From Deltaproteobacteria bacterium (GTDB lineage Bacteria; JAGRBM01; JAHCIT01): 64,000 nucleotides of DNA. The position numbers were made by a program, and so were the translations under genes. Below are positions 43,787-52,329 of the stretch, piece by piece (the stretch's first letter is position 1; every line of letters starts with the position of its first letter). The stretch covers positions 554,771 through 618,770 of the forward strand of contig JAHCIT010000001.1 of NCBI GenBank assembly GCA_026129095.1, given 5' to 3'. The notes below the pieces were generated by a model, which ran no database searches, was not told the origin of the DNA, and worked only from the letters and a program-made list of their open reading frames with translations.

Positions 43787-44533
43787 TCAGACCTTTCTGT
43801 GGGGGGTGTCGGTAGTTTCGGAGCCGTCGGCAAGTTTGGCTATTGTATAATCACCGAACAGGCTGGGTGCTTCCTTTTGAAGTATCCTGAGAACACCCAC
43901 TGCAAGTTTTCGAATCTCAACGTCTGCATGGGCACTGCCGCGAAGTTCAATAAAATGACGCCATGCGCGCGCATTGGCAGTAACGATGATCTTGGTCTCG
44001 GTGGCGTTTGGCAAAACGCTACGCGCCGCCTGCCGTGAAAGTTTGCGCCGGTCTGTTGCCGCTTCGACGTGGGCATTCTTCTTCATCAGTGCTTCTACCA
44101 GATCCGTATAGGTTTTCTGGCAATGCTCGACGCAGGCGAGCCATTTGGCATGGAGTTCAGGATCGTCCGCTATATCATCGGGCTCGATAAATGCCGCATA
44201 GGATTCGTCCACATAGCGCTGGGACAGCTGCGAATAGGCAAAACCCGCCCGGTGGCGGATCAACTCGTGTGTAAGCGACCGGGATATTCCCTCAAAACAG
44301 AACGAAAATTGTGCATGCTCGAGTACACTTCCGTGACCCGATTCAATAATGTGGGCAATGTATTCCCGGTTGGTTTTACGCCCCTTGCCATAGCTCATGT
44401 AACAAACACGGCCCCCGAACTCGACGAGCCGCTCGGCAGGAACTTCGGTATCGGTCGACCACTGGATCCCCGGATGATCCTGGAAAACCTGGCGGGCAAT
44501 AAGCGTAATCTTGGGCTCTCGGTAAATATCCAT
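43787..44533 (-). CDS. thyX: Flavin-dependent thymidylate synthase ThyX
   Basis: The 248-residue protein has the ThyX core: HIIESGHGSVLEHAQFSF and the signature ELIRHRAGFAYSQLSQRYV, with R93-H94-R95 and Ser104. The spacing between RHR and the last Ser is one residue longer than the classic RHRX7S, a variant seen at this loop. It makes dTMP from dUMP with FAD, NADPH and methylene-tetrahydrofolate. ARAWRHFIELRGSAHADVEIR is the conserved C-terminal segment. Confidence 0.94.
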   Translation of the reverse strand: MDIYREPKITLIARQVFQDHPGIQWSTDTEVPAERLVEFGGRVCYMSYGKGRKTNREYIAHIIESGHGSVLEHAQFSFCFEGISRSLTHELIRHRAGFAYSQLSQRYVDESYAAFIEPDDIADDPELHAKWLACVEHCQKTYTDLVEALMKKNAHVEAATDRRKLSRQAARSVLPNATETKIIVTANARAWRHFIELRGSAHADVEIRKLAVGVLRILQKEAPSLFGDYTIAKLADGSETTDTPHRKV

Positions 44534-44684
44534 TTGTCTACCCCGGTAAAAGAGTCACGACGCTGGCCGTACCCGGCCCTACCGTTTATCCCTGTTACTG
44601 CTTCTCAAGGATGGTCGGCAAGCCTATCCACGCCGGGGTCCGGGCGGCAAGAGCGGCCGGTTGAAAGTGGACGGCAGGGGACCG

Positions 44685-46178
44685 CTACAGCATCTTGGCC
44701 ATATAGGCGAGGATTTTCTGCTTGAGCTGAGGATTCGGACAGACACGGGCAGAGCGCTCAAACGCCTCATAGGCCTTGCGCTTGAAGCCGAGTTTCTCAT
44801 AGGCCACCGCCAGTTTTTTCAGGACGAGGAAACTATCCTGCATCCGGTCAACGGCCTTCTCATATGCACCCAGGGATTTGTACTTCTGTCCGGCCGCCGT
44901 GTAGGCCTCAGCAAGATAATAGTGCGTATTACCGTCAGAGTCGTGATAATCGGCCGCTTCAATGAACAGCGGGATAGCCTTGGCATAATCTCCAGCCTCA
45001 TAAAACTGGAGCGCTGACTTTACCAGTTCGCTGGCAATATGCTGGGCCTCAATTTCGGACTGGGAAACCGTATCCCTTGATCCTGTTTCCAGAAGTCGCT
45101 GAACAGTAATGCGGGCCTGGTGCAGATCCAGCGGCTTGGGCACGAAAGCAGACGCACTGGTAAGCTCCATGAGGTCATCCCGGGAACGCCAGTCAGAGAA
45201 CTGGCCACTCATCAGGACAATCGGAACGCCTGAGAATGCCTGGGAACTTTTCAGCTTGCGGCACATGTCAATGCCAGCAACATCCTGAGTGGAAAGATCT
45301 ATCATAAGCAATTGCGGCCTCTGGCTCTTGATCAGATCAACCACATGAAGTCCGTCACCGGTTTCAACCACACGGCAGCCATGTCGCCGCAGCACCAGCC
45401 GGAGCTGTCTCCGCACGTCTTCATCCGAATCAACAATCAGGACAAGATTTCCCGCCGTGTCCGTCGCTTGCGTCCCAGTCGGGGTGCGGGCTGCTATCTT
45501 CGGAGGCGGCACTGAACCTTCAGAGACAATCTCCGCTTCGGGCTCTTCGGACACAAGATCAGGCGGTGTTTCAACCGCACGGGGAGGCACAACTACTCGC
45601 AAGTGTCCGGAAGAGGCCGCTCGGGATGAACTGTCCATTGCTGGTGCCGGAGCGGCTTCCTCCGGGGCAGGTTCCAGCAGATTCGGATCCCCGTCGGAGA
45701 CATCTATCTCTTCCGATTCCGGTTCCAATTCTGATTCGCCAGCTTCCATGGACTGATAGGCCTGCTCAATCCGGACGGCTAATGCTTTGGCGTCAGCCAC
45801 CATGATGTTCAGACGCTTGCCTAGCCGGAACTCCGTATCCCGGGCGGCTTCTCCATCATTTGGATCTGCCATCGCAACGGTGAATGATTTACCATCCGTC
45901 GATAGCGGCAATACCATCTGCTTCAGTGCGATATTTTTGGGAAATTTCTGCAGCAGTGTCAGATCAATGCGGGTCCTGCGAATTGAAACAGGACGAACGC
46001 CGAGCTGCTTGGCAACTACCCGGTTCAAAGTTTCGGCATCACAGAACTCAAGGGCAATGACATTTTCCCCGAACTTCCCGCCCCAGCGCTGCTGCCTGGC
46101 AAGCGCGGATTTCACCTGGAGCTCATCCAGGATGCCCGCGCTGATCAGCAGTTCTCCCAGTTTTGGTTTTGGTGGCAT
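44685..46178 (-). CDS. MshEN (T2SS-E N-domain)-receiver-TPR signalling protein
   Basis: The 497-residue protein has three parts. The first ~140 residues form an MshEN-type domain with the repeated LGELLISAGIL and FGENVIALEFC motifs, compatible with cyclic-di-GMP binding. A disordered acidic linker follows. A receiver domain (VLIVDSDEDV, phospho-Asp in LLMIDLSTQD, Lys in FVPKPLD) leads to a TPR-rich C-terminus (ALQFYEAGDYAKAIPLFIEA). ATG 46178 was chosen over ATG 46214 because GGGAAG lies upstream and it opens the domain. There is no ATPase domain, so it is not a secretion ATPase. Its role is unknown. Confidence 0.82.
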   Translation of the reverse strand: MPPKPKLGELLISAGILDELQVKSALARQQRWGGKFGENVIALEFCDAETLNRVVAKQLGVRPVSIRRTRIDLTLLQKFPKNIALKQMVLPLSTDGKSFTVAMADPNDGEAARDTEFRLGKRLNIMVADAKALAVRIEQAYQSMEAGESELEPESEEIDVSDGDPNLLEPAPEEAAPAPAMDSSSRAASSGHLRVVVPPRAVETPPDLVSEEPEAEIVSEGSVPPPKIAARTPTGTQATDTAGNLVLIVDSDEDVRRQLRLVLRRHGCRVVETGDGLHVVDLIKSQRPQLLMIDLSTQDVAGIDMCRKLKSSQAFSGVPIVLMSGQFSDWRSRDDLMELTSASAFVPKPLDLHQARITVQRLLETGSRDTVSQSEIEAQHIASELVKSALQFYEAGDYAKAIPLFIEAADYHDSDGNTHYYLAEAYTAAGQKYKSLGAYEKAVDRMQDSFLVLKKLAVAYEKLGFKRKAYEAFERSARVCPNPQLKQKILAYMAKML

Positions 46179-46431
46179 AACGCTTCCCGACTGAAAAACT
46201 GAATGCCCACGCAAGCCAACCGCCGCGCAAGCCTAATCCTAATTTCCGGGAGCCGCTCCCCAGCAGCTTTCCCCAACAACCCCGGGTGAAAGTCTACTAC
46301 AACTGGCACGCCCCTGAAAACGGCTCATCATACTTATTCGTATGGCTAACTTATGGAAAGGTCTGATGTATCAGGCCGAAACGCTCGTGAGTGGTATCAC
46401 GTTTTGGGTTGGAAAACGGTCCATAGAATCT

Positions 46432-46459
46432 TTGACTGATGCGTCAGTCATTGTAGAAT
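46432..46459 (+). promoter_or_regulatory. Promoter overlapped by an 18-bp palindrome (candidate repressor operator)
   Basis: TTGACT (46432-46437) and TAGAAT (46454-46459) with a 16-base spacer make a strong sigma-70 match. TGACTGA-TGCG-TCAGTCA (46433-46450), a perfect 7-bp inverted repeat, covers the -35 and spacer. A dimeric TetR-like repressor could bind it and block transcription of the DUF2236 gene. No regulator gene is nearby. Confidence 0.6.
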
Positions 46460-46503
46460 CACGTTGGGCTTTTACTCTGCATGCCAAGGACCTGCGAACA
46501 TCT

Positions 46504-47460
46504 ATGACCGTCAGTCGCGCCGACCTTGAACGCTATCTGGATCGTCTTGCGAGCAGGATCCAAAACCCCTCCTATGGACTGTTCGGCCCAGAATCGATGC
46601 TCTGGAAGCTGAACCGTGAGTCGATAATTTTCCTGGGAGGTGGCCGGGCTGCCCTTTTGCAAACTGCCCATCCGTTCGTTGCACACGGAGTCGATCAGCA
46701 TTCCAAAACCAAAACTGATCCGCAGGGCCGCTTTCGGCGGACATTCGCCAACGTGTTTGCCATGGTGTTCGGCGATCTGTCCGACGCGACGAGATCAGCA
46801 CGGCGTGTCCATGCGATCCATGACCGTATCACGGGGCTCATCACGGAGCGAATAGGCGCTTTCGATCTTAATTCACCCTATGAGGCCAACAAGGAAGAAG
46901 CTCTGCTCTGGGTGCATGCAACACTGTGGGATACCTCCATCCTGGTATATGAGCACATGTTTGGCCCCCTGCCGCTCCCAGTGAAAGACCGCTACTATGA
47001 GGAAACGAAGCTTTTCGCCTACCTGTTCGGCATTCCCGATTCTGTACTCCCGCCCAACTGGACCGAGTTCATGGAGTACAATCGAAAAATGTGGGAATCA
47101 GACGTACTCGCTGCGGGGCGCCCCGCAAGCGAAATTGCCCACTTCATCCTGCAGTCACCGCGCCCCGAACTGAAACCGGTATTTGCCTGGTACAAGATCA
47201 TCACCGCCGCGCTATTGCCTGAGCGTATTCGTCACCAGTTCAATATCGGATATGGCCGGGCAGAAAAGGCGGTTTTTGATGCCTCACTCCGTGCCATCCG
47301 AACCGTCTATCCTAAAGTCCCAGAACGCCTGCGGTACTTGCCCGCCTACAACGAAGCCCAGCGGCGGATTAGGGGTAAAGAGGGGAAGGATCTATTCGGC
47401 AAGATCGTCGAGAAGTCCGTTCTGCTGGGACTGAAGCGCCGGGAATCACAAGCGGCCTGA
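46504..47460 (+). CDS. MpaB/DUF2236-family oxygenase-like protein
   Basis: The 318-residue protein matches the DUF2236/mpaB oxygenase family. ESIIFLGGGRAALLQTAHPFVAHGVDQHSK carries the typical first His motif, FGDLSDATRSARRVHAIHDRITG carries the second (VHxxH), and LLWVHATLWDTSIL the third. The His residues fit a heme-binding, rubber-oxygenase-like helical fold. The frame is open from 46342, but the promoter and palindrome lie inside that extension, so ATG 46504 is preferred. No signal peptide is seen. The substrate is unknown. It converges with the lipoprotein gene at 47466. Confidence 0.82.
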   Translation: MTVSRADLERYLDRLASRIQNPSYGLFGPESMLWKLNRESIIFLGGGRAALLQTAHPFVAHGVDQHSKTKTDPQGRFRRTFANVFAMVFGDLSDATRSARRVHAIHDRITGLITERIGAFDLNSPYEANKEEALLWVHATLWDTSILVYEHMFGPLPLPVKDRYYEETKLFAYLFGIPDSVLPPNWTEFMEYNRKMWESDVLAAGRPASEIAHFILQSPRPELKPVFAWYKIITAALLPERIRHQFNIGYGRAEKAVFDASLRAIRTVYPKVPERLRYLPAYNEAQRRIRGKEGKDLFGKIVEKSVLLGLKRRESQAA

Positions 47461-47465
47461 ATCAG

Positions 47466-49454
47466 TCAGGGAAGCTCTATCGGTACGGACAGTTCTATGA
47501 TCACAGGTTCGGTGTTTGCACTCGTAAGTCGTATACCGACATTTCCTGCTACCAACCCGCTGCAAGCCAGTGTCACCGACCCGGCCGCGGACAGAATGTT
47601 CGCGGAAACGCCTCCGTTTACCGTGCAACCAGCACCGGGAGGCTGGGTCACCCGCTGAACCATTACCGGATAGCGCAGCTCTGGATCTGTCAACGAATCG
47701 ATACCGACAGTAATGCCACCTGGGGCCAGAATTGACGAAGCCGATAGGTCTGCCACCATCAACGGCGGAAGACGGACAACCCTGAGCGCCGTCGAGGCCG
47801 TTTCCATGCTCACGGCTGCCGCCCGAACCACAATAATTCCGTCTTCGGAATCGTCTTCGGCGGTGCATTCAACTCCATCAAAATCCAGTTCGTTATCCAG
47901 ATCTCCATCACCGGAGAACTGGCACTGAACGCCATCGGGAACCTGCTGAAATGTCAACACTGCAGGACCTGTAAAACCACTGCCCGCACCGGAGGCGACT
48001 TCCGTAGCGACAGAATTCCCGGTCAGGAATGAATTCATGACCGGGAAAAGCTCTAAAACATCCGTTACAAGTAAAAAATTGGCTTCATATATGGAGACCA
48101 GGACGCCCGTAAATACCGTCGGGCCCAATGCTGGCGTTACAGCTAGAATTACCTCTCCGGCAACAGCAGGGCCTTCCGCAATGCACTCAAGCAAGGCGGT
48201 GTCGTTCTCATCTGACAGTTCATTATCACTGAATTCACAGACAACACCCATGGGAAAAGATGTCATCTGTGCCACTGCCGGGAAAAAGGCGCTTGAATTT
48301 GATGACGTTGTGGCCAGAACTACCGGCTGAGCACTTCCATTCCGCTCCAGTTCCAGAATACTGGCATCGGGCTCCACCACCAGAACGGGCGCTTCCGGTT
48401 GAACGGTAATTTCTATCTGATCGGCAAACGGATCAGAAGATACGAGCGGGCAGGCAAAGAGCGCAATCTCCCGAATGTATTCGATAGTATCTTCTGGCTG
48501 TACAGTGGCCCCGCAGACGGCCACTGCTTCGACCATTACTATTCCCGGATCACTCCCGTCACTGGCGGAACAGGTAATCGTTGTCGTTCCTGAAACTTCG
48601 AACAACTCTTCTGAAAGCAGGCATTCAACTCCTGCGGGCATCTGTGTCACCCGGAGAACAGCGGGTCCGGCACCATCTTCAATCAGGTCATTTGACAGCG
48701 TTATCGCTATATCCCGGCTGCCTGTTTCCACTGTCTCAATGATTTTCACAGGAGTTCCGGAAACCGGCGTCAACTCCAGATCAGTAGCTCTCGCCAGAAT
48801 TTCAACCGATACTTCACCTGCAGCAAGCGGCCCGCTGCTGCCAGATCCGGATATTGCTATTTCCGCTGGCCCAGTTGCGAAGTCAGTCTCCGGCAAGCAT
48901 GCGACTACAAACCTGGACGGTGGAACCAGTGCATGTGAACAACCAAATTCACCGGGAATCCCCGCCGGAGCAAGGTTCAGCTGCGGATTCACCGTTCCCG
49001 GCGGCAGTTGCACTGAAAAGCGGGCCGGATTTCCGGACAGTGTACCGCGTCGCAGGGTTATTGTGTGCCGGATCTTCACCGCAAAACTGGCCACACCGGA
49101 CTCCAGCAAGGAATCACTGAGTTTCCAGGTGAACACATCGGTCCCGGTAGCATCCTCGGCGGGCGTGTAGGTGAACGCACCAGTTGCGGCATTAGTAATT
49201 TCAACCGTGCCCAGGGAACCACCACTTACAATACTGAATATCCGGTCAGGACCATCAATGTCGGATCCGGGCAGAAGCCCCGAATAGGCAAAATTCCGCA
49301 CCGTTTCCCCCTCACTGCTGATGGCAACAGGAGCCGTGTTGGGTGGTGGTAATGTATCGTTTCGGTGTGGCAGGCCAGAACCAGCCCCATCACAGGAAAT
49401 CTGCCAGCACAAAATCAGCAGAAGTGCAGTTTTTCGAAGTGGTCCGGAGTCCAT
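47466..49454 (-). CDS. Surface lipoprotein with cadherin-like domain and Cys-paired repeats
   Basis: The 662-residue protein has a signal peptide (TALLLILCWQISCDG) with Cys21 as probable lipidation site. An N-terminal cadherin/Ig-like domain is marked by GAFTYTPAEDATGTDVFTW. It is followed by about five beta repeats of roughly 100 residues, each with a P-x-G-x-x-C-x motif and a later Cys about 25-30 residues on (for example QMPAGVECLLS, SFPMGVVCEFS, QVPDGVQCQFS). I do not recognise the repeat family. It looks like an outer-surface or secreted structural protein. Confidence 0.78.
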   Translation of the reverse strand: MDSGPLRKTALLLILCWQISCDGAGSGLPHRNDTLPPPNTAPVAISSEGETVRNFAYSGLLPGSDIDGPDRIFSIVSGGSLGTVEITNAATGAFTYTPAEDATGTDVFTWKLSDSLLESGVASFAVKIRHTITLRRGTLSGNPARFSVQLPPGTVNPQLNLAPAGIPGEFGCSHALVPPSRFVVACLPETDFATGPAEIAISGSGSSGPLAAGEVSVEILARATDLELTPVSGTPVKIIETVETGSRDIAITLSNDLIEDGAGPAVLRVTQMPAGVECLLSEELFEVSGTTTITCSASDGSDPGIVMVEAVAVCGATVQPEDTIEYIREIALFACPLVSSDPFADQIEITVQPEAPVLVVEPDASILELERNGSAQPVVLATTSSNSSAFFPAVAQMTSFPMGVVCEFSDNELSDENDTALLECIAEGPAVAGEVILAVTPALGPTVFTGVLVSIYEANFLLVTDVLELFPVMNSFLTGNSVATEVASGAGSGFTGPAVLTFQQVPDGVQCQFSGDGDLDNELDFDGVECTAEDDSEDGIIVVRAAAVSMETASTALRVVRLPPLMVADLSASSILAPGGITVGIDSLTDPELRYPVMVQRVTQPPGAGCTVNGGVSANILSAAGSVTLACSGLVAGNVGIRLTSANTEPVIIELSVPIELP

Positions 49455-49554
49455 GTGGCCAACCTGCGTATACTATCACCTTCCGTAGCAGCAAATTCCA
49501 CAACCCATATCACGTTTGCGCATGGTGGCTGACAAACTAGATTAATGCCGTCTG

Positions 49555-50628
49555 ATGAAACTGGACTACGTCAATTACCGAACCAATCCGGAACAGTGGG
49601 CTCGTCATCTCGGGATTTCATCCGAAGCGGTACAGCTGTATCTTTCAGCAGAAGTCATCGACCTGCATACGACGAGTTTCATATGGACACGTGTATTTGG
49701 CTACAATCTTTCCAAGCGTCACCGGTCTTTTATTCCCGGTTCGCCGATCCTGAATCAGGTCGATTTTCCCCGCGTGAGAGAAGCCCAGATGGGCGGCGTC
49801 GTCTGGGACGTAACGACCAATCCGCTACGGACCGAAAGTCAACGGCCCGATATAGCTTTCGAAAATATTCGTGAGCTGGCCCGACTCCTCCGGCACCACC
49901 CCAACGAATTTGCCGTTATCCGTACCGAGAGTGACTACCGGAATGCGCGTGCGAAGGGTCTTACCGCCTCCTGGATATCAATTCAGGGCGGTCAGGCTAT
50001 TGATCATGATCTTGGTGATCTAGATCGCATCCCAGAGGATCTTCTGCATCGAGTCACCCTTGTCCATTTTACCCGCTCCCGTATTGGTGTCTCCAGTGCT
50101 GCCCGACGGCATGAAACGGAGGGCTTGAGTAGTTTTGGCCGGGAATTTGTGCGTGCCCTCAATCATCGCCAAATTCTTGTCGATCTTTCCCATATCAACC
50201 GGTCAGGTTTCATGGACGCCGTGAAAATCCACGACCGCTCGCTTCCGTTCATTGTCTCGCACACCGGAGTTCGGGGGGTACGCAATTTGTGGCGGAATCT
50301 TGATGACGAACAGATCCGGCTCGTTGCCAAAAGCGGCGGCACCATTGGTATCATTTTTCAGCCGGGATTTCTCTCGGACTCATGGAATAATTGTCCGGTC
50401 AGCCGGGTCATCGATCACATGGAGCACGTTATCCGGGTTGCCGGAGAAGATTTTATCTCGCTTGGATCCGATTTTGACGGGGCCATCCTGCTCCCGCGCG
50501 AGCTTCACGATATCACGGGCATGCCTAGGCTGGTTCAGGCCATGCTGGACCGTCACTGGACAGACGTCCGTATTCGTAAAGTTCTTGGAGAAAATTACCT
50601 GCGCGTGGTCCGCACCATCCGGCCCTGA
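49555..50628 (+). CDS. Membrane-dipeptidase (M19)-like protein with altered metal site
   Basis: The 357-residue protein has the M19 renal-dipeptidase fold: RVTLVHFTRSRIG, ILVDLSHINRSGF (His213), VSHTGVRGVRN (His236) and LGSDFDGAI (Asp306/Asp308). The first motif is DLHTT instead of DxHxD, so the second ligand is Thr40. The bridging Glu of the EGGH motif is Gln144 (SIQGGQAI). It may bind one metal, use a different metal, or have lost peptidase activity. There is no signal peptide, so it is cytoplasmic. It diverges from the 47466 lipoprotein. Confidence 0.85.
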   Translation: MKLDYVNYRTNPEQWARHLGISSEAVQLYLSAEVIDLHTTSFIWTRVFGYNLSKRHRSFIPGSPILNQVDFPRVREAQMGGVVWDVTTNPLRTESQRPDIAFENIRELARLLRHHPNEFAVIRTESDYRNARAKGLTASWISIQGGQAIDHDLGDLDRIPEDLLHRVTLVHFTRSRIGVSSAARRHETEGLSSFGREFVRALNHRQILVDLSHINRSGFMDAVKIHDRSLPFIVSHTGVRGVRNLWRNLDDEQIRLVAKSGGTIGIIFQPGFLSDSWNNCPVSRVIDHMEHVIRVAGEDFISLGSDFDGAILLPRELHDITGMPRLVQAMLDRHWTDVRIRKVLGENYLRVVRTIRP

Positions 50629-50634
50629 GCCGCC

Positions 50635-52209
50635 TCAGGGGGAAGAGGGCGATTGTTTCATCTGCTCCCGCGCCAGATCTTCCAGTGACATCCCCTCGCT
50701 GCCAGGTGGTTGCTGTCGCATCGTATCCACTCCGCAGGCTGCCATGGCTGCAGCATCATTGACGAAGACGGGAAATGACTCACGGGCCTTCTGCTCCACG
50801 AGCTGGAAACCTTCTTTCATGATTTCCTTTCGAATTGTGGCCTTCACTGACACCGGGTTGTCTGAATAAGCCGGATCCTCCAGAGCCTTGAAAATATGCA
50901 AGCCGGCGCCTGTTTCCACGATTTCACTCAACTGCCCTTTGTTGAGACCACTTACCGCACGGCCCACATCGGGAGTGATAACGGAATGAGGAAACTGACC
51001 CAAATCACCGCCCTTGGCACCGCTTGTGGCATCGTCCGACATGATTTTCGCCAGCTTCTCGAAGCTGTCGCCCTGCGCCAGTCGGTCCTTGATTGCCTGC
51101 ATACGGTCGCGGGCCTTTTGTTTCTCTTCGTCGGTCATGGGATCTCGCAGACGCACCAGAATATGCGCCAGATGGTAGATCGCGTTCCGGTACTCCGGCA
51201 GGCCCTTGACCTGCTCGTACTTTTCATTGATTCGCTGGTCAAAACCACTCCCCAGCAGTTCAACCGCCAAGCGCTCAGCAGCCACATTGGGGCGCACGTT
51301 TTCCGCGATGCTGGTCACCTTCGGATCATCCATGAGGCCACGCCGCCGGGCTTCCCGGATGGCGGCATACCGCTCGACAATTCCATCCAGAAGTTTCTGC
51401 CGGCCTTCCATGGTCCGGATTTCCACCTGCCGTTTTTCCGGATACTTGGAGGCTTCTTCCTCGAACTTTTCAACCGTGATATCCATTTTCTCGTCACCAA
51501 AGTCTATGGTAGCGATGACGCTCGCGTCCCAGTCCGGTGCTGAAACGCTGGCCTGCTTGCGAAGTGATGCCAGCAGATCAAGCACTTTTTGCCGGCCCAT
51601 GGCTGTCGGAATCAGGTGCTTTACCTCGTCATATTTCGCTTTTTCAGTAGCAGAAGAGAACCAGAACTTGTCCTCATCATAAAATTTCCGCGTTTCGGCC
51701 TCGGACGGTGAAACCTCCGTCACCGTTCGGAGCATTTCCGTCACAGCAACCATCTCGATCTGGCTCTGGAACCGGTTTCGGAACTCCTCGGTTTCATAAA
51801 CACCCTGCGCCTTGGCATACTGGGCTATGGCATCCCGGATCAGCATCTGGCCCAGAAAATCCCGGCAGAACTGTGGATCCTGGGCAAGTTGCAACCGGAG
51901 CATTTCCGGAGGAGTTGCCATCGCACCGGCAGTCAGGGCTGGATAAACTTCATCCACAAACCGGTCCACGTCCGTCTTCTGGATGACTTTCTGCCCTACG
52001 CTGGCTACATCTTCTGGACCCAGCACTGGTGCCTTTCCCACACTAGGAGTGGAGCCGGATCGCGTGAATATGAAGACGGCCGCTCCAATCAGGACCACAA
52101 GAACAATCACAACGGCGATAATGCCAAAATCCCGGCGACCGCCCATGTCGAACGGATCGGGTGGCGGAACCGGATTCTGGGCTGCTGGTAATTCTGGCTT
52201 GTCTGTCAT
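50635..52209 (-). CDS. Periplasmic parvulin-type peptidyl-prolyl isomerase (SurA/PpiD-like)
   Basis: The 524-residue protein has an N-terminal transmembrane anchor (IIAVVIVLVVLIGAAVFIF, residues 30-48) facing the periplasm. A SurA-N-like helical region with many charged residues follows. The rotamase domain is marked by YHLAHILVRLRDPM, GDSFEKLAKIMSDDATSGAKGGDLGQF and ETGAGLHIFKA. This is the anchored PpiD-like layout and suggests help in folding outer-membrane proteins. Its stop lies six bases from the convergent M19-like gene. Confidence 0.86.
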   Translation of the reverse strand: MTDKPELPAAQNPVPPPDPFDMGGRRDFGIIAVVIVLVVLIGAAVFIFTRSGSTPSVGKAPVLGPEDVASVGQKVIQKTDVDRFVDEVYPALTAGAMATPPEMLRLQLAQDPQFCRDFLGQMLIRDAIAQYAKAQGVYETEEFRNRFQSQIEMVAVTEMLRTVTEVSPSEAETRKFYDEDKFWFSSATEKAKYDEVKHLIPTAMGRQKVLDLLASLRKQASVSAPDWDASVIATIDFGDEKMDITVEKFEEEASKYPEKRQVEIRTMEGRQKLLDGIVERYAAIREARRRGLMDDPKVTSIAENVRPNVAAERLAVELLGSGFDQRINEKYEQVKGLPEYRNAIYHLAHILVRLRDPMTDEEKQKARDRMQAIKDRLAQGDSFEKLAKIMSDDATSGAKGGDLGQFPHSVITPDVGRAVSGLNKGQLSEIVETGAGLHIFKALEDPAYSDNPVSVKATIRKEIMKEGFQLVEQKARESFPVFVNDAAAMAACGVDTMRQQPPGSEGMSLEDLAREQMKQSPSSP

Positions 52210-52329
52210 GGCTGGTTTCTCTTGCTTTCGTCCCGCCCTACCGCATCATAACCGCAACCGGTCAAATGGCGGATTCAGGGGGGACGGAGCGATACTGGAC
52301 CGGGCTATCGCAAAAGAAAAGGCGTGTAA

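Noticed and set aside
46342..46503. N-terminal extension of the DUF2236 protein
   Set aside because: The segment contains a near-consensus promoter and an 18-bp palindrome, so the real start is most likely ATG 46504.
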